A DNA stretch of 64,000 bases from Bettongia penicillata ogilbyi (Eukaryota; Chordata; Mammalia; Diprotodontia; Potoroidae), in assembly GCA_023548195.1 (NCBI GenBank), contig JAJHZJ010000013.1, positions 815,001 through 879,000 of the forward strand, in the 5' to 3' direction. The first letter of the stretch is position 1. Each line of letters begins with the position of its first letter. Positions 1 to 11,082 of this stretch are shown one piece after another. Both the position numbers and the translations under genes were made by a program. The notes beneath the pieces were generated by a model. It searched no databases. It saw only the letters and a list, made by a program, of their open reading frames with translations, and was not told the origin of the DNA.

Positions 1-504
1 GATGGGTGATGCATGCAGTTGTGTTGTTTGTTTTTCACTATGATAGTTATATTTTAGCTCTCCAAACAAAGTCCTTTTACTGCTTGGCTTTGTGACTAGT
101 TTGTGACATTCAGCAGTAGACAAACTTGATGGCTCTGGGATAGCACTGCTTGACAGGTGTAGCTGAATCCCTCAAGTAAAGGGACCTCAGGTAGAGTGCC
201 CCAGGAAGTGACTATGGTTTCTGTATTGCTTTGGGAGGAGCTGAGAGTTAGGAGCCAGTTGGCTTTCTTTAAATCAGAGGATCTTAACCAGGGGTCATTG
301 AACTTGAGTGTTGGACTTGAGTCTGTGAAACTGTGTCTCCTCCTCTTACTGTATGCCAATGGAAAAATAACATCTTTTCTGAGTTTCAGAAATGGAAATA
401 ATACAATAATACAATGGAAATAATAGCTTCTCCCTCATAGAAATGAACATATTAAGTCTTATAGCACTTTGCAAATCTGACATGTTTTTAACACAGCATT
501 TGGC
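1..504. other. Unassigned flank
   Basis: No repeat family or coding signal recognised. Contains a short AT-rich stretch with a duplicated 'aatacaat' near 405-415. Short open frames here have no recognisable motif. Confidence 0.4.
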
Positions 505-507
505 AGT

Positions 508-727
508 CTTGTTGAGTCGCATCTGATTCTTTGTGACCCCATATGGGGTTTTCTTGGCAAAGATTCTAGAGTGGTTTTCCATTTTCTTCTCTAGTGAATT
601 AAAACACCGGTTAAATGACCTCCCCAGGGTTACATAGTCAGTAAGTGTATGAGGTCACATTTGAACTCAAGTCTTCCTGACTCCAGCTGGGCTCAGTACT
701 CTATCTACTGAACGACTTAGCTGCTTG
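508..727 (-). mobile_element. tRNA-derived SINE, marsupial long type
   Basis: Reads on the minus strand as tRNA-like head (end near 727, cagctaagtcg), B-box-like tgagttcaaatg, and a 3' half with 'ggttttcttggcaaagatt' reversed. About 15-20% diverged from the other copies in this window. A MIR/L2-type tail (gtaagtgcttaatagatg) follows at 733-752. Confidence 0.85.
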
Positions 728-851
728 CAGATAGTAAGTGCTTAATAGATGTTCTTTCATTCAATGACATAAATCCCAACTATTGTTATGTATAGATGTC
801 CTTTATACATATATAAAACTTTAAATATTTATTTATATAACTTTATACATG

Positions 852-886
852 CTATATATATATATATAGTATATATATATATATAA
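852..886. repeat. (TA)n microsatellite
   Basis: Two runs of TA dinucleotides separated by 'gta', directly beside the 3' end of an L1 fragment. Confidence 0.9.
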
Positions 887-887
887 T

Positions 888-1510
888 TTATTTTTACTTT
901 TCAACATTCACTTCCATAAGATTGAGTTTAAAATTTTCTCCCTCTCCTTCTCCTCTCCCCTCACCAACATGGCATGCAATCTGATATATAGGCTCTACTT
1001 ATACCTTCATATTAAACATTTTCAAATTAGTCATGATGTGAAGAAGAATTGGAACTAATGGGAGGAAACACAAGAAAGAAGAAACAAAACAGAAGAAAAG
1101 GAGAGCAAATAGTATACTTCCATCTGCATTCAGACTCCAAATTTGTTTCTCTGTATGTGGCTAGCATTTTCCATCATGAGTCTTTTAAAGTTGTCTTAGG
1201 TCATTGCATTGCTAACAAGAGCTAAGTCTATCAAAGTTAGTCATCGCATAATGTAGCTATAATTGTGTGCAATGTTCTCCTGGTTCTGCTCACCTTACTC
1301 AGTATCAGTTCATGTAAGTATTGTGAGGTTTTTCTGAAGTCTACCTGCTCTTCATTTCTTATAGCACAATAGTATTCCATTACATTCACATACCACAACT
1401 TGGAAGAGCCGCTATAAATATTTTTGTATTCTTTTCCTGTTTTTATGATCTCTTTGGGATACGGACTTAGAACTAGCATTGCTGTGTCAAAGGGTATGCC
1501 CAATTAGATT
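888..1510 (-). mobile_element. L1 3' fragment
   Basis: Antisense end of L1 ORF2 plus 3' UTR. The minus strand reads MGIPFDTAMLVLSPYPKE and later VMEYYCAIRNEE, matching the conserved end of L1 ORF2 (the 'MEYY.AI.N.E' signature), then IIATLC. The 3' UTR part (888-1080) shows the pyrimidine-rich block 'ccctctccttctcctctccc'. 5' truncated, as usual for L1. Confidence 0.85.
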
Positions 1511-1902
1511 TCATTTTTTTATATAATCAAGGTCAATGGTTCTTCTTCACCTCCCAGTATTTTCCTAGCACATATTAGGCACTTAATAAATGCTTGATGA
1601 CTTGATTTGACTTCATATTGTTTCATGTAGTTTATTTCAGCCCTTCTCTCATGCACACTACTTAAAAACTGAACTAAATTAGCTAGATCTTTCAATTTCC
1701 AACCAGATATTCTGATGCTATATAGTCACAATCTACATATGAATTCCTGATTGTACCTCACACTGGCCTATGTAATAAATCCATATAAAGGAGCCTCAAA
1801 AATCACCTGATCTAGTCTTTATGAAAAGTATACATCTCCTAAACAACATTCAAGGATTAAAACTGTCAATGACAAAAATTCCTTATTACCCAACCAAAAT
1901 AA
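1511..1902. other. Mostly unassigned, with a short L2/MIR tail
   Basis: A tail 'ttaggcacttaataaatgct' lies at about 1575-1597. Nothing else recognised. Confidence 0.4.
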
Positions 1903-2060
1903 CTTGTGGTTTAGTGCTGATCTGGGAGTCATGGAGACCTGAGTTTAATTCTGCGGTATTTATTTGCTGTATAACTAGGGGCAAGTTAATCTCTGTTTCC
2001 TTATCTGTAAAATGCGGACTGTAAGTACTTACCTTAAAGGGTTGTTGAGGATCAAAGGAG

Positions 2061-2062
<2 letters not shown>
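1903..2062 (+). mobile_element. MIR (CORE-SINE)
   Basis: tRNA-like head 'ggagtcatggagacctgagt', core with 'tgctgtataactaggggcaa' and end 'gggttgttgaggatcaaagg', the standard MIR order. Its 3' end runs straight into a TA repeat. Confidence 0.8.
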
Positions 2063-2123
<61 letters not shown>

Positions 2124-2139
2124 ATATATATACACACAT
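2063..2139. repeat. (TA)n(TG)n microsatellite
   Basis: About 26 uninterrupted TA units (2063-2115), then tgtatg, more TA and a short CA run. Born at the 3' end of the MIR copy. Confidence 0.95.
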
Positions 2140-2215
2140 AATGCACTTTGCATATTTTAATGTATTATGTTAATGTCAATTACTAAATTGAGTTGCCTCC
2201 CTCTAATTTTAACGT

Positions 2216-2395
2216 CGTGATAGTATAGTGGAAAAAATGTTGGACATAAAGTTCCAGTTCTGTTACTTGTTAGCTGTGTGACAATAAGCAAAGTACTTCA
2301 GTTTTCAGAGCCTCAGTTCCCTTATATGGAAAATGGAAATAATAATATTTGTATTACCTATATCACAGGGCTATTGTGAGCATGGTAGGGACAAT
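2216..2395 (+). mobile_element. MIR (CORE-SINE)
   Basis: 'tagtatagtggaaaaaatg' head, 'ttagctgtgtgacaataagc' core, 'cacagggctattgtgagca' end. Full MIR order on the plus strand. Confidence 0.85.
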
Positions 2396-3255
2396 CAAAT
2401 TTTATTCTCCTTGATGTATTGGGGACAATACTAGGAAAGTACTTGTGTCTCCTTCAGTATTTTCCTCCTATCTTAAATTGTGTAGAAAGCAGCCCTAGAT
2501 AACTTTGTACCATGAAGTTTCATAGGGATTTAAGGACCCAAAGAGACAATGGAGGAGGAGTAATTGGTGACTCTACTCATCCTCTCAATGCATGAGGTAG
2601 AGGTAATGATGTGGACAGAAACTATGCCAATGAAGTTCTGGGAAAGACTGTGAAGTTACCATGACAACACAATATTAGGAAATGTCAACAACAAATGTCA
2701 AAAAACAACAATACAGCAAGAACTTCCCAAAGTGGAATATGTTGCCTTCAGAGCTAAGGGTTTATTGGTCAGCTGAGGTCTTTAATGCAAAGGCTGGGTG
2801 AGTTCCTTCCAGAAAAGTTAGAGAGGTCATTCTTTTTCCACAGCTGACTCAATTCATTTGGCAATATTGTCCAAGAGTGTCTCTTCTCAAAGTTTTCTTG
2901 ATGTTTTGTATACATTTTTATTATTATGTAACCCTTGTGAGAGAGGTAATATGCTATAATTGGATATAGGGCTATGCTCAGAGAAAGACTTGGGCAGATA
3001 GGTGTGAAGTCCTGGAGACCTGCACAGTACCTGGCGTCCAGGTCACGTGCCCGTATTTTATTACAGGAAACAAAGAAATATGCTAAGAAATGGCCATCTC
3101 TCTTCCCTGAGCCACATTGATTCCCCTTTCCTAGTTCCACTTCATCTCTTTCAGACAACGCCATATAGCCCCAGGGAGCTAGAAAATCCTAGCTGTACTG
3201 GGAACCTGACTCAGAAAGACAGACAAAGAGTGAAGGGAATATGAGAGGGTTTGGG
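2396..3255. other. Unassigned block
   Basis: No convincing repeat or gene. The 131-codon open frame on the minus strand (2769-3164) has no recognisable domain and overlaps nothing supportive. Confidence 0.4.
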
Positions 3256-3765
3256 TTTTTTTGGTAGCATTTTATTTTTTCTAATTACATGCAAAGGCAT
3301 TTTAAATATACATTTAAAAATTTTTTTGAATTCCATATTTCCTCCCTTCCTAAGATGATAAGCAATTTGATATAGGCTATATATTTGGCAGTCATGTAAA
3401 ACATATTTCCATATTAGTCATGTTGTAAAAGAAGAAACAGACCAAAAGAAAAAAAATGAAATAATAAAGAAAGTGAAAATAGCATGCTTCGGTCTGCATT
3501 CAGTGTCCATCAGTTTTCTGCGGATGTGGATAACATATTCCATCATGGGTTTGTTGGAACTGTGTTGGACCACTGTATTGCTGAGACGAGCTAAGTTGTT
3601 CATAGCACAATGTTGCTGGTACCGTGCACAGTGTTCTCTTGATTTGCCTCATTGCATTTTGCATCGGTTCACGTAAGTCTTTGCAGGTTCTTTTGAAATC
3701 CATCATTTCTTATAGCTAACAGTACTCTATTACATTTATATACCACAACTTGAGGAATCAATTTG
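3256..3765 (-). mobile_element. L1 3' fragment
   Basis: Minus strand reads the L1 ORF2 C-terminal region (FKRTCKDLREPMQNAM, VPATLCYEQL) and a 3' UTR with 'ccctccttcctaagatg'-like pyrimidine block (3256-3420). Same family as the fragments at 888, 54070 and 57745. Confidence 0.85.
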
Positions 3766-3782
3766 TTTTTGTTCATTCCTGT

Positions 3783-3977
3783 TGAAGACCATGGGGTTTT
3801 CCTGGCAAAGATTAATTAGAATGGTTTGTTGTTTCTTTCTCTAGCAGATTAAGGCAAACAGGGTCAAGTGACTTGCCCAGAGTCATAAGACTAGTAAATG
3901 CTAAGGTCAGATTTGAACTCAGATCTTCCTGACTCCAGACCCAGATTCTATTCACTGAGCCACCTTGCTGCCTCCAA
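3783..3977 (-). mobile_element. tRNA-derived SINE
   Basis: Contains 'ggggttttcctggcaaag', 'aagtgacttgcccagagtca' and 'cactgagccaccttgctgcc', the reverse of the SINE head. Inserted next to the L1 fragment. Confidence 0.9.
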
Positions 3978-4536
3978 AGGCACCAATAAGGAACTAATAC
4001 TTGCTTTCAAATCACCCTTCTTGAAACCCATCCAAGGAAATGAGACCATTCTTCAATTAGAAGAAAGTTGAATGTTCTTTAAGTAGGTGTCACATGTTCT
4101 GTTCATCCAAGTATATCCAAGTATTAGTAGGAAGAAACTATATCCCTTCATAAAGAAGATCAATACAGTGATCCAAAAAGTCATTCTTTCATTCCTTTAT
4201 TTCACTGATCTGCTGGACAAAGGTAACTACAGAATACCCCATGGGTGCTGGGATATTGTGAGTCTCCTATAGAACAGGGGACAGATTGCTTTCTTTGGGT
4301 CCCCTAGGAAAAAAGTACCACACATAAGTAAACCAAGAAGTGGCTACCTGCTTATAGGTAGAAAAAGTATAACTTCTTTTCAAAAGAAGTCACAATTCCA
4401 CTCCCTACCACCAAACAAGTTCTACCAGTCATCAATTATCATCAACTTGCCTTTATTCTAAGATTTTATTCCCATCATTGTTAATTTCATTCCTATCTTT
4501 CTCTCACTCATTAATGGCAGTTTTTTAGAACAAACA
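3978..4536. other. Unassigned block
   Basis: Nothing recognised; short open frames carry no motif. Confidence 0.4.
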
Positions 4537-4785
4537 AGGGGCATCTACAGGACACAGTGGATAGGGCCAAGCCTGAAGTCAGGAAGACTTGAGTGCAAAT
4601 CCAGACTCAGATACTTATTAGGTGTGTGACCCTGGACAAGTCACTTAACCCTATTTGCCTCAGTTTTCTCATCTGTAAAAGGAGCTTGAGAAGGAAATGG
4701 CAAACTCCTGCAGCATCTTTGCCAAGAAAACCCTGAATGAGGTCACAAAGAGTCAGATACAACTGAAAACTACAAAGAACAACTA
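4537..4785 (+). mobile_element. tRNA-derived SINE, near full length
   Basis: Head 'gacacagtggatagggccaa', B-box-like 'gagtgcaaatcc', 'ctggacaagtcacttaaccc', and 3' half 'gccaagaaaaccctgaatga' to 'cagatacaactgaaaactac'. Complete element in the plus direction. Confidence 0.92.
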
Positions 4786-4904
4786 GAGCAAACCTGGATC
4801 AAATGAGAGTTTATTCAAGTTATTAACTGGGAGGCCTCTTTTCTTATCCCATTCAAATTCCACAATTCTTTAAATTCCACTTCTGTTAATATTGACACAA
4901 CTAT

Positions 4905-5193
4905 TCCAGCTCACATCCTTTTCTCTTTCCTCAGTTTACATTGCTTTTATGATTATACCACACTGCTTAGCAATACTATCTGTATTGTTCTATATTTGTT
5001 TCCTGTGTGTTAGACCTATCACCTCAAAGAGAGTATAAGCACTTTGAGGGCAGCTACCATGTCTTATTTCATGTCCCACACAGTGCCTAGTATAGAAGGA
5101 AGGAAAGAAGGAACAGAAGGGAGGGAGGGAGGAAAGAAAAAAAGAAGGAAGGGAAGGGAAGGGAAGAAGGAAGCAAGGAAGGAAGGAAGAAAG
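4905..5193 (+). repeat. L2-type 3' tail and polypurine tract
   Basis: L2-like 3' end (agtataagcactttgagggc, 'cacagtgcctagtatagaag') at about 4990-5095, followed by a purine-only GGAA/GAAG tract (5095-5193) with several perfect GGAA runs. Confidence 0.75.
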
Positions 5194-5340
5194 CATTTAT
5201 TAAGTCCTTACTAGGTGCCAGGCACTGTGCCAAGCGTGAGAGTTACAAATATAAGCAAAAAGAAAGACAGTCCCTGTCCTTAAGGAGCTTACATTCTAAT
5301 GAAGGAAGCCAACACACCCAAGGGAGCTGAAAAGTAGCAT
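5194..5340 (+). repeat. Old dispersed repeat ('tactatgtgccaggcactg' family)
   Basis: Carries 'gcatttattaagtccttact', 'aggtgccaggcactgtgcc' and 'ggagcttacattctaatga'. Related pieces recur at 9808, 11190, 19540, 23441, 33290, 46890, 49850, 54855 and 56690. I do not know its formal family name; it is often found with L2 sequences. Confidence 0.6.
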
Positions 5341-6357
5341 GGTGGCATCCAGAGGCGGGGAGTATGAAAAAGTCAGAAACAAGGTCAGGAAGAAAGCAAG
5401 ACAAACTTGCTTGGGTCCTATCACAAAGTGGTGTCGGGATGTAACTCTCCTGTTTCAGAAGGAGGAGGCTCCAGTGCAGAGCTGAGGTCCAGGATAAGCC
5501 CGTGGTAAAAGCAGCACTGTTCTGGGAAGGCAGGCCAGCCTAGCCTCTGCTACAAAGTGGAACTTAGAAGCGGGCAGCCTGACCTCCTCAGGACGAGCAG
5601 TTGTGGTGTGGACAACACTTCGGGGGTCGTAGGGTGTCCTCTGCAGCATCCAATCAGGACTATATATGAACCATTTAACTGACACTAATTTATCTCAGAA
5701 TGAAAAAATGGTTATGAATTGAAATCTCCAGATAGAAGTCAAATTTATTTCGATAATAGCTCTCACGGTAGAATGACATTTGACTTTATCCATCAGGGAA
5801 AAATACGTCCTGAGGTGCTGTTTTTCTGCTTTCCACAGAATTAAGTCACTAAAGAATAGAATGATCTTTAAGGCATAAATTAATGCTCTGTGTAAAAATA
5901 TTGAAATGCACCGTTATAAATTGTATTTATAGTGTGTGTTTATAGTTCTCCTATTGACAACTAATTCTATTGATTTCAGAAACCTGAAGGCTATCCTCCA
6001 GTGGTTTCCAACTCAAAATTAATTTAAATCTTATTGAAATACCGAAGTTATCTTTTGCCTCGGGCTTATCAAATTAATTCAGAAGAATCTTATTACAAAG
6101 TGAACCTGCTGGAAAATATCAGTGCGGGAAATGGATAAATAATAGCTCTAGATTTATAAAAATAAGTACTTAAAAAAAAAAAGGTCTGTTTCTAAATTCA
6201 GAAGGAAGAAAACGCCTCATTTGTTTTGGATGGATTTAAACAACAATTTTTAAAGTGTTTTTCAAACTCAGCTCTACAATACACTACTACCTACACACCA
6301 TAATCTTGCAGAAGTCACTTGACTTCTCATGACCTCACTGTCTTTATACCATTTAAT
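5341..6357. other. Repeat-free block
   Basis: No SINE or LINE recognised between about 5690 and 6357. This stretch is AT-rich and low in simple repeats (e.g. 'caaattaattcagaagaatc'), which fits old unique or conserved non-coding DNA. No coding signal. Confidence 0.4.
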
Positions 6358-6541
6358 TTTTTTGGTTTTGGGGGAATTTGTTTTTTTTTTTTTGTTTTTT
6401 TTTGGAGGTGGTAAGGCAAGGCAACTAGGGTTAAGTGACTTGCCCAAGGTCACACAGCTAGTAAATGTCAAGTATTTGAGGTTGGATTTGAACTCAGGTC
6501 CTCCTGACTTGAAGGCCCTGTGCCTCCACCTAGTTGCCCCT
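6358..6541 (-). mobile_element. tRNA-derived SINE with poly(A)
   Basis: Minus-strand SINE: poly(T) on the plus strand at 6375-6405 is its A tail, then 'aagtgacttgcccaaggtca', 'tttgaactcaggtcctcctg' and 'ccacctagttgcccc'. Low divergence; one of the younger copies. Confidence 0.9.
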
Positions 6542-6759
6542 AACTCACTTCCTTTATCTACAAATATGAGGAAATTAGAACACTGGACTAAGAGTCAGAA
6601 AGTTCTCAGAGGTGGAGAACATGCCATCTCCAGGCCACAAGTGTTTCCTCACACCTATTCTGCATTCAAATCTGCCTCAGATTTGATAACTTTGTGACTC
6701 TGTTCAATTCCTTCATGTGTCTCAGTCTGTTTTTTCAATAAAATTAGGATAATAGTAAT

Positions 6760-7125
6760 AACTCAGAATTTTTCATCTTTGTATCCCAGCTTCTACTAAC
6801 ACAGTGCCTCACACAGTAGGTATTCAATAAATGCTTGTTAGTCGTTTGTTGTGAAAATAAAAAATTCAATAATGTAAATAAAGTGCTCTGCAAACTTTTG
6901 ATGAGAGCTAGCATTTCTATAGTGCTCCCAGGCTTACAAAGCCCTTTACACAATCTCATTCAAGGCGCTCAGCAACGCTATGTGTATCAATTGCTATAGA
7001 TATTAGCCCCATTTTACAGATTTTGGAAACTGAGTTTCAGAGGTTAATTGACTTGCCCATCATCAAATACTAATAAATAGCAAAGACAGGTTTTAAATCC
7101 ATATCTGTTCTGATTTTAGGTCCAA
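6760..7125. mobile_element. L2 tail and antisense MIR
   Basis: An L2/MIR tail on the plus strand (about 6775-6845, 'ctcacacagtaggtattcaa') is followed at 6893-7125 by an antisense MIR ('tagcatttctatagtgctcc', 'gccccattttacagattttg'). Confidence 0.75.
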
Positions 7126-7694
7126 TATTAATATTTTTATGATTATTAACAAGCATCAACAAATATGAACATTCCAATGTATAAAGAAGAACAAAAATGA
7201 ATTGTACATGGAATGGTGAACATCTATTAAATAGTTGTTTTTTTTTTTTCTTTTAAATGTTGTCCTGGTTTCACAGGTTTCTTGCCTGTTAGTGCTGTCA
7301 GGTCAATGAAAGGCAGACAAGAGAGATGAATTCAAAACTTGTATCTCCCTTAATACTGGCAGACCACTTCTTTTCCTTTTAGAAGAGGGATGAGTTCAAA
7401 AGCTAATTCAGCCTTGGCAGGCGGTTGGTAGCATAAGCCTTTGCCTTCTTCCTACTCAAATAAAGTGTTCCTCTCCTTATTCACTGACTTTTCATTGCTT
7501 TCATTTTACTTCACTCCTTAACAGAAAAGAAATTTTAGTAATAATTAAATTCTCGTCTATTATAATTAATGCTGACGCAAGAGAAAAAATTTTTTTCTTT
7601 TTCTAGCTATTCCAACCACATCCTTTGGTTAGGATCTGTTTGAGTCTCTCTTCTCCATCACAGAACTCTCTGGGTGAGCAGCCCATGAAAATTT
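7126..7694. other. Unassigned block
   Basis: Nothing recognised. A poly(T) run sits at about 7237-7250. Confidence 0.4.
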
Positions 7695-7965
7695 ATATAT
7701 CTATCTATCTAATGTGTGTATACACACATATATGTATTATGTACATATATACACACATATACATATAAATTGTGTTAAATTCATGTTACATTAAAATCTA
7801 TATATACATATATAATACATGTATACACACATATGTATGTATTGTGTGTACATATATACATAAATATCTTCCAAATTTATGTGTTTGTGTGCATATATAA
7901 TATATCATATATATACATATACACACACATACACATACATGTGCACACATATAAATTTGACACAA
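7695..7965. repeat. AT/AC-rich microsatellite block
   Basis: Interrupted (TA), (CA) and (TATG) runs over about 270 bp (atctatctatctaatgtgtg, 'acatatatacacacatatac'). Open frames here are simple-repeat artefacts. Confidence 0.9.
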
Positions 7966-8469
7966 TAGTAGCAAACCTTCCCTGCTTGTCTCTTTCCCCA
8001 TCTGGATCTCCTTCTGCTGGCTGATGCATATTTTTAGAATATGTTTCATTGACCCTCATCTTTCATCACTCTCTTTCCCAGCCTATGCGTCTACTTTTAT
8101 AAAATAAAGACCATAAAAATTCCACTCAGCCATTACCAGTTAGCTTCATTCTTAAAATAAATGGAGATCCCCAATTCTTCTTAATGCCCCTTCAGAAGAT
8201 TTCTTAGTAATAAACGCCCCCACTTCTGGTATGGTCTTGATTGTTCCTGGATCTGTCTTTCTACTGATGCTGAGTGGGATGGGATCTATTCTAATCTGAC
8301 CTAGTCGGCAAGTGGAAATTATTATTACAAGTGACAGTTAAATAGATAATGGTAATGAATGTTCTTTCCTTACACAGTAGAGTAGATTAAGTTCTCAAAA
8401 AGAGTGAGCAACCTTTGAAATGCTAAACACACATTAATTTTCACTGGAGCCTTTAGGTTCTCCCTTTAC
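7966..8469. other. Unassigned block
   Basis: No repeat or gene recognised. Confidence 0.35.
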
Positions 8470-8722
8470 CGGAAATGTATTATATGTATCATGAAACATA
8501 TTGTATTATATGTTATATATGTTATATATATATGTATTATAAAACATCATATCATATGTTATATATTACTTATATATTATATGTATTATAAAACATTGTG
8601 TTATATATGTTACATATGATATGTATTATCGAATGTTATGTGTTATATATTATATGTATTATAAAACATTATATTATATGTTATATATGTTACATATATT
8701 ATATGTATTATAAGACATGGTG
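8470..8722. repeat. AT-rich minisatellite
   Basis: Six diverged units built on 'atgtattataaaacat' and 'ttatatgttatatatgtt'. The anchor motif recurs at about 8484, 8532, 8581, 8620, 8655 and 8702, spacing 35-49 bp. Confidence 0.85.
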
Positions 8723-8882
8723 GTACATGACCTAGGTTCAAATCCCACAACTGATACTCTGGATGACCTTAAGAAAAATCACTTAAACAGCTCCAGCCTT
8801 AGTTTTCTCATCAATAAAATAATCATGTTGGGCTTGATGACTTTTAAGGTATCTTCCAGCTCCAGACTTGCAATTTTGTAAT
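8723..8882 (+). mobile_element. MIR-type SINE
   Basis: 'cctaggttcaaatcccacaa' B-box region, 'ctcatcaataaaataatcat', then the extended end 'gggcttgatgacttttaagg' and 'atcttccagctccagac' seen in many copies here. Confidence 0.8.
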
Positions 8883-8884
8883 AG

Positions 8885-9456
8885 TTCTGGAGGCCACTGG
8901 TAATTCTGATGTCCTGAGCTCACATCATGCCCCAGTGGCTTCCTCTTCCCTCCACAATTAAATACAAAATGCTCTGGCATTCAAAGCCTTTCCTTACCTT
9001 ACCTAGTCCCTTCTCACCTTTCCAGTATTCTTATACCTTACTGTCCAACGCATACTCTTCAATCTAGTGACATTGACCTTCTGGATATTCCACCAACAAG
9101 ACATTCTTATCTCTTGCCTGCAGAAATTTTCTCTAGCAGTCCCCCATGCCTGGATCATTCTCTCTCCTCTATTGTGCCTATTGACTTCCCTGGCTTCCTT
9201 GAAGTCTCAGCTAAAATCCCATCTTCTACAGGAACTACTCTTAATTCTAGTGTTTTTCCTCTGTTCATTATTTACCATTTATCCTAGGTATAACTTGCTT
9301 CATAACTATTTTGTTTTTATTTTTGCACATTGTCTCCTCTATCAGATTATAAGCTCTGTAAAGGCAGAAGCTTTCTTTGGATTCTTTTTGTATCCCCACT
9401 ATTTAGCACAGTGCCTGGCATATAGAAGGTGCTTAAGAAATGTTTATTGATTGACA
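8885..9456 (+). mobile_element. L2 LINE 3' end
   Basis: Remnant of the L2 reverse transcriptase C-terminus and 3' UTR ('aaatgctctggcattcaaag', 'cagctaaaatcccatcttct', 'tatccccactatttagcaca', 'aagaaatgtttattgattga'). Frames are interrupted. The 127-codon open frame inside it is part of this LINE, not a gene. Confidence 0.85.
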
Positions 9457-9807
9457 AGAAGAAAGAAATGACAGTCCATTCAGGCATTGTATTCAGGATC
9501 CCTGTTCCAAGACTTTAGGTTCCTCCAAGTCCAGATGCACTTCTGGAGCTTATTTGCATATGAAAACCTCTGTTATCTAGAATTCTCAGAAAATGAGTCT
9601 AGGTAGTGAAATTACCTAAATAATTCAGAGGCATCCATTTGAATATAATTTAAATTTCATCTTAGCCATTCTAGAAAATTTCTCAAAATATTTTGCTTAT
9701 TTCCTTACCATCTAAAGTAAACCATATGGAACATATCTTTTCTTGATAATTGAGGATCCTCATTATGAACATCCTTACGTTACTATGCTGTAAAAGTAAG
9801 TCAAAAA

Positions 9808-10120
9808 TCAATTATTGAGTATCTTACATGTTCTAGGCACTATGGACACTAAGACAGGGATGAAGCAATCCCTGCTCTCAAGAAGGTTATTTTCTAATAA
9901 TGCACTGAAACTTTCATTCAGATGATTATTTACTATTTATCCTAGGTAGATCTTGCTTCATAACTATTTTTTTTTTTTTTTGCAGGTTGTCTCCTCCATT
10001 ATATTGTAAGCTCCTTGAAGATTCTTTGGATTCTTTTTGTATCCCCACCATTTAGTACAGTACCCGGAATGTAGTAGGTGCTTAATAAATGTCTATTTAT
10101 TGATTTATTGATTGACTGAA
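9808..10120 (+). mobile_element. Dispersed repeat and second L2 3' end
   Basis: 9808-9900 belongs to the 'aggcactatggacac' family; 9930-10120 is an L2 3' UTR (tttatcctaggtagatcttg, 'ggattctttttgtatcccca', 'gtaggtgcttaataaatgtc'). It shares unusual variants with the copy at 9260-9440. Confidence 0.8.
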
Positions 10121-10149
10121 AGAAGGGACAGCCCTTTTCTAGATCAAGA

Positions 10150-10310
10150 GACTTCAGGGAAAATCTAGCCCTGTCCCCTCACTTAAAACCAAAACACTAT
10201 AACTCAGAGAAGGTGAAATAACGTGTTCAAAGTTGCACAGCAGCCCGGAACAAAGTCCAGACTTGAACTCTGTTCTCTTGGTTCCACATCTATGGTTATT
10301 CCAAATCCCT
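10150..10310 (-). mobile_element. Antisense MIR
   Basis: 'aactcagagaaggtgaaata' and 'ttgaactctgttctcttggt' give the reverse of the MIR core and B box. Confidence 0.7.
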
Positions 10311-10535
10311 CACATCATTAGAACAAAGTATACTTGTTCCAAAGTTAAATGTCCCTAGAAAGCATGAAATCCTTTAATTAATATCAAAACTTACGAAAGA
10401 GCAAAGTACTTAGCCTAATATCCAATTGGATACAACCATCTGACTTCACATTCCCTTTCCAATCTTGTCTTTTAACACACACACACACAATACACCTTTG
10501 TCAGAACTGTTCTTATACTTACAAATCTTTGCCAG

Positions 10536-10798
10536 AAGCAGTGAAATATCTTAGTAGATAGAGCACTAAACCTAGAGTCAGGAAGACCTGAGTTCAAATG
10601 CAACCTGAGGTAATCACTACCACATAATTGGGGCGTTATTTAACCCCATAGATCTCAATTTCCTTACCTATAAAATGGAGATAATAATGGCAACTACCCT
10701 ATAGGGTGATTGTGAGGATCAAATGAGATAATATTAGTAAAAAGTACTTAGTACAGTGTCTAGAACATAGTAGGCTCCATATAAAAATGCCTATTCCC
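10536..10798 (+). mobile_element. MIR/CORE-SINE, full length
   Basis: Head 'ttagtagatagagcactaaa', B box 'gagttcaaatgc', 'aaaatggagataataatggc', 'gtgattgtgaggatcaaatg', and tail 'cagtgtctagaacatagtag'. Complete order. Confidence 0.9.
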
Positions 10799-10847
10799 TT
10801 CCCTTTTCCTTGCCCGTATGTCTTGATAGTCTACCCATCTTTCTGTT

Positions 10848-11081
10848 TTTGTTCAGTCATTTTTCAGTTGTGTCTGACTCGCCATGACCCCGCTTGGGGT
10901 TTTCTTGGCAAAGATATTGGAGTAGTTTTCCACTTCCTTCTCTAGCTCATTTTACAGATGAGGAAACTGAGGCAAACAGGATGAAGTGACTTGCCACAGC
11001 TGGTGTCTGAATTTAGGAAGATGAGCTTTCCTGATTCCAAACCTGGCACTCTGTGCACTATGGTGCCATCTAGCCATTCTG
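10848..11081 (-). mobile_element. tRNA-derived SINE, near full length
   Basis: 'ttgtgtctgactcgccatga', 'ggttttcttggcaaagatat', 'atgaggaaactgaggcaaac', 'actatggtgccatctagcca'. Minus-strand element. Confidence 0.92.
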
Positions 11082-11082
11082 C

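Noticed and set aside
2063..2139. Cruciform or origin at the TA repeat
   Set aside because: It is a plain microsatellite grown from the end of a MIR; no other origin feature is present.
2769..3164. 131-codon minus-strand frame
   Set aside because: No domain, and its composition is that of random intergenic DNA.
4537..4620. tRNA genes at SINE heads
   Set aside because: The A and B box-like words belong to SINEs repeated throughout the window; no cloverleaf with a proper acceptor stem is seen.
9067..9450. 127-codon membrane-like protein
   Set aside because: It is the translated L2 3' end; similar sequence recurs in other L2 tails here.
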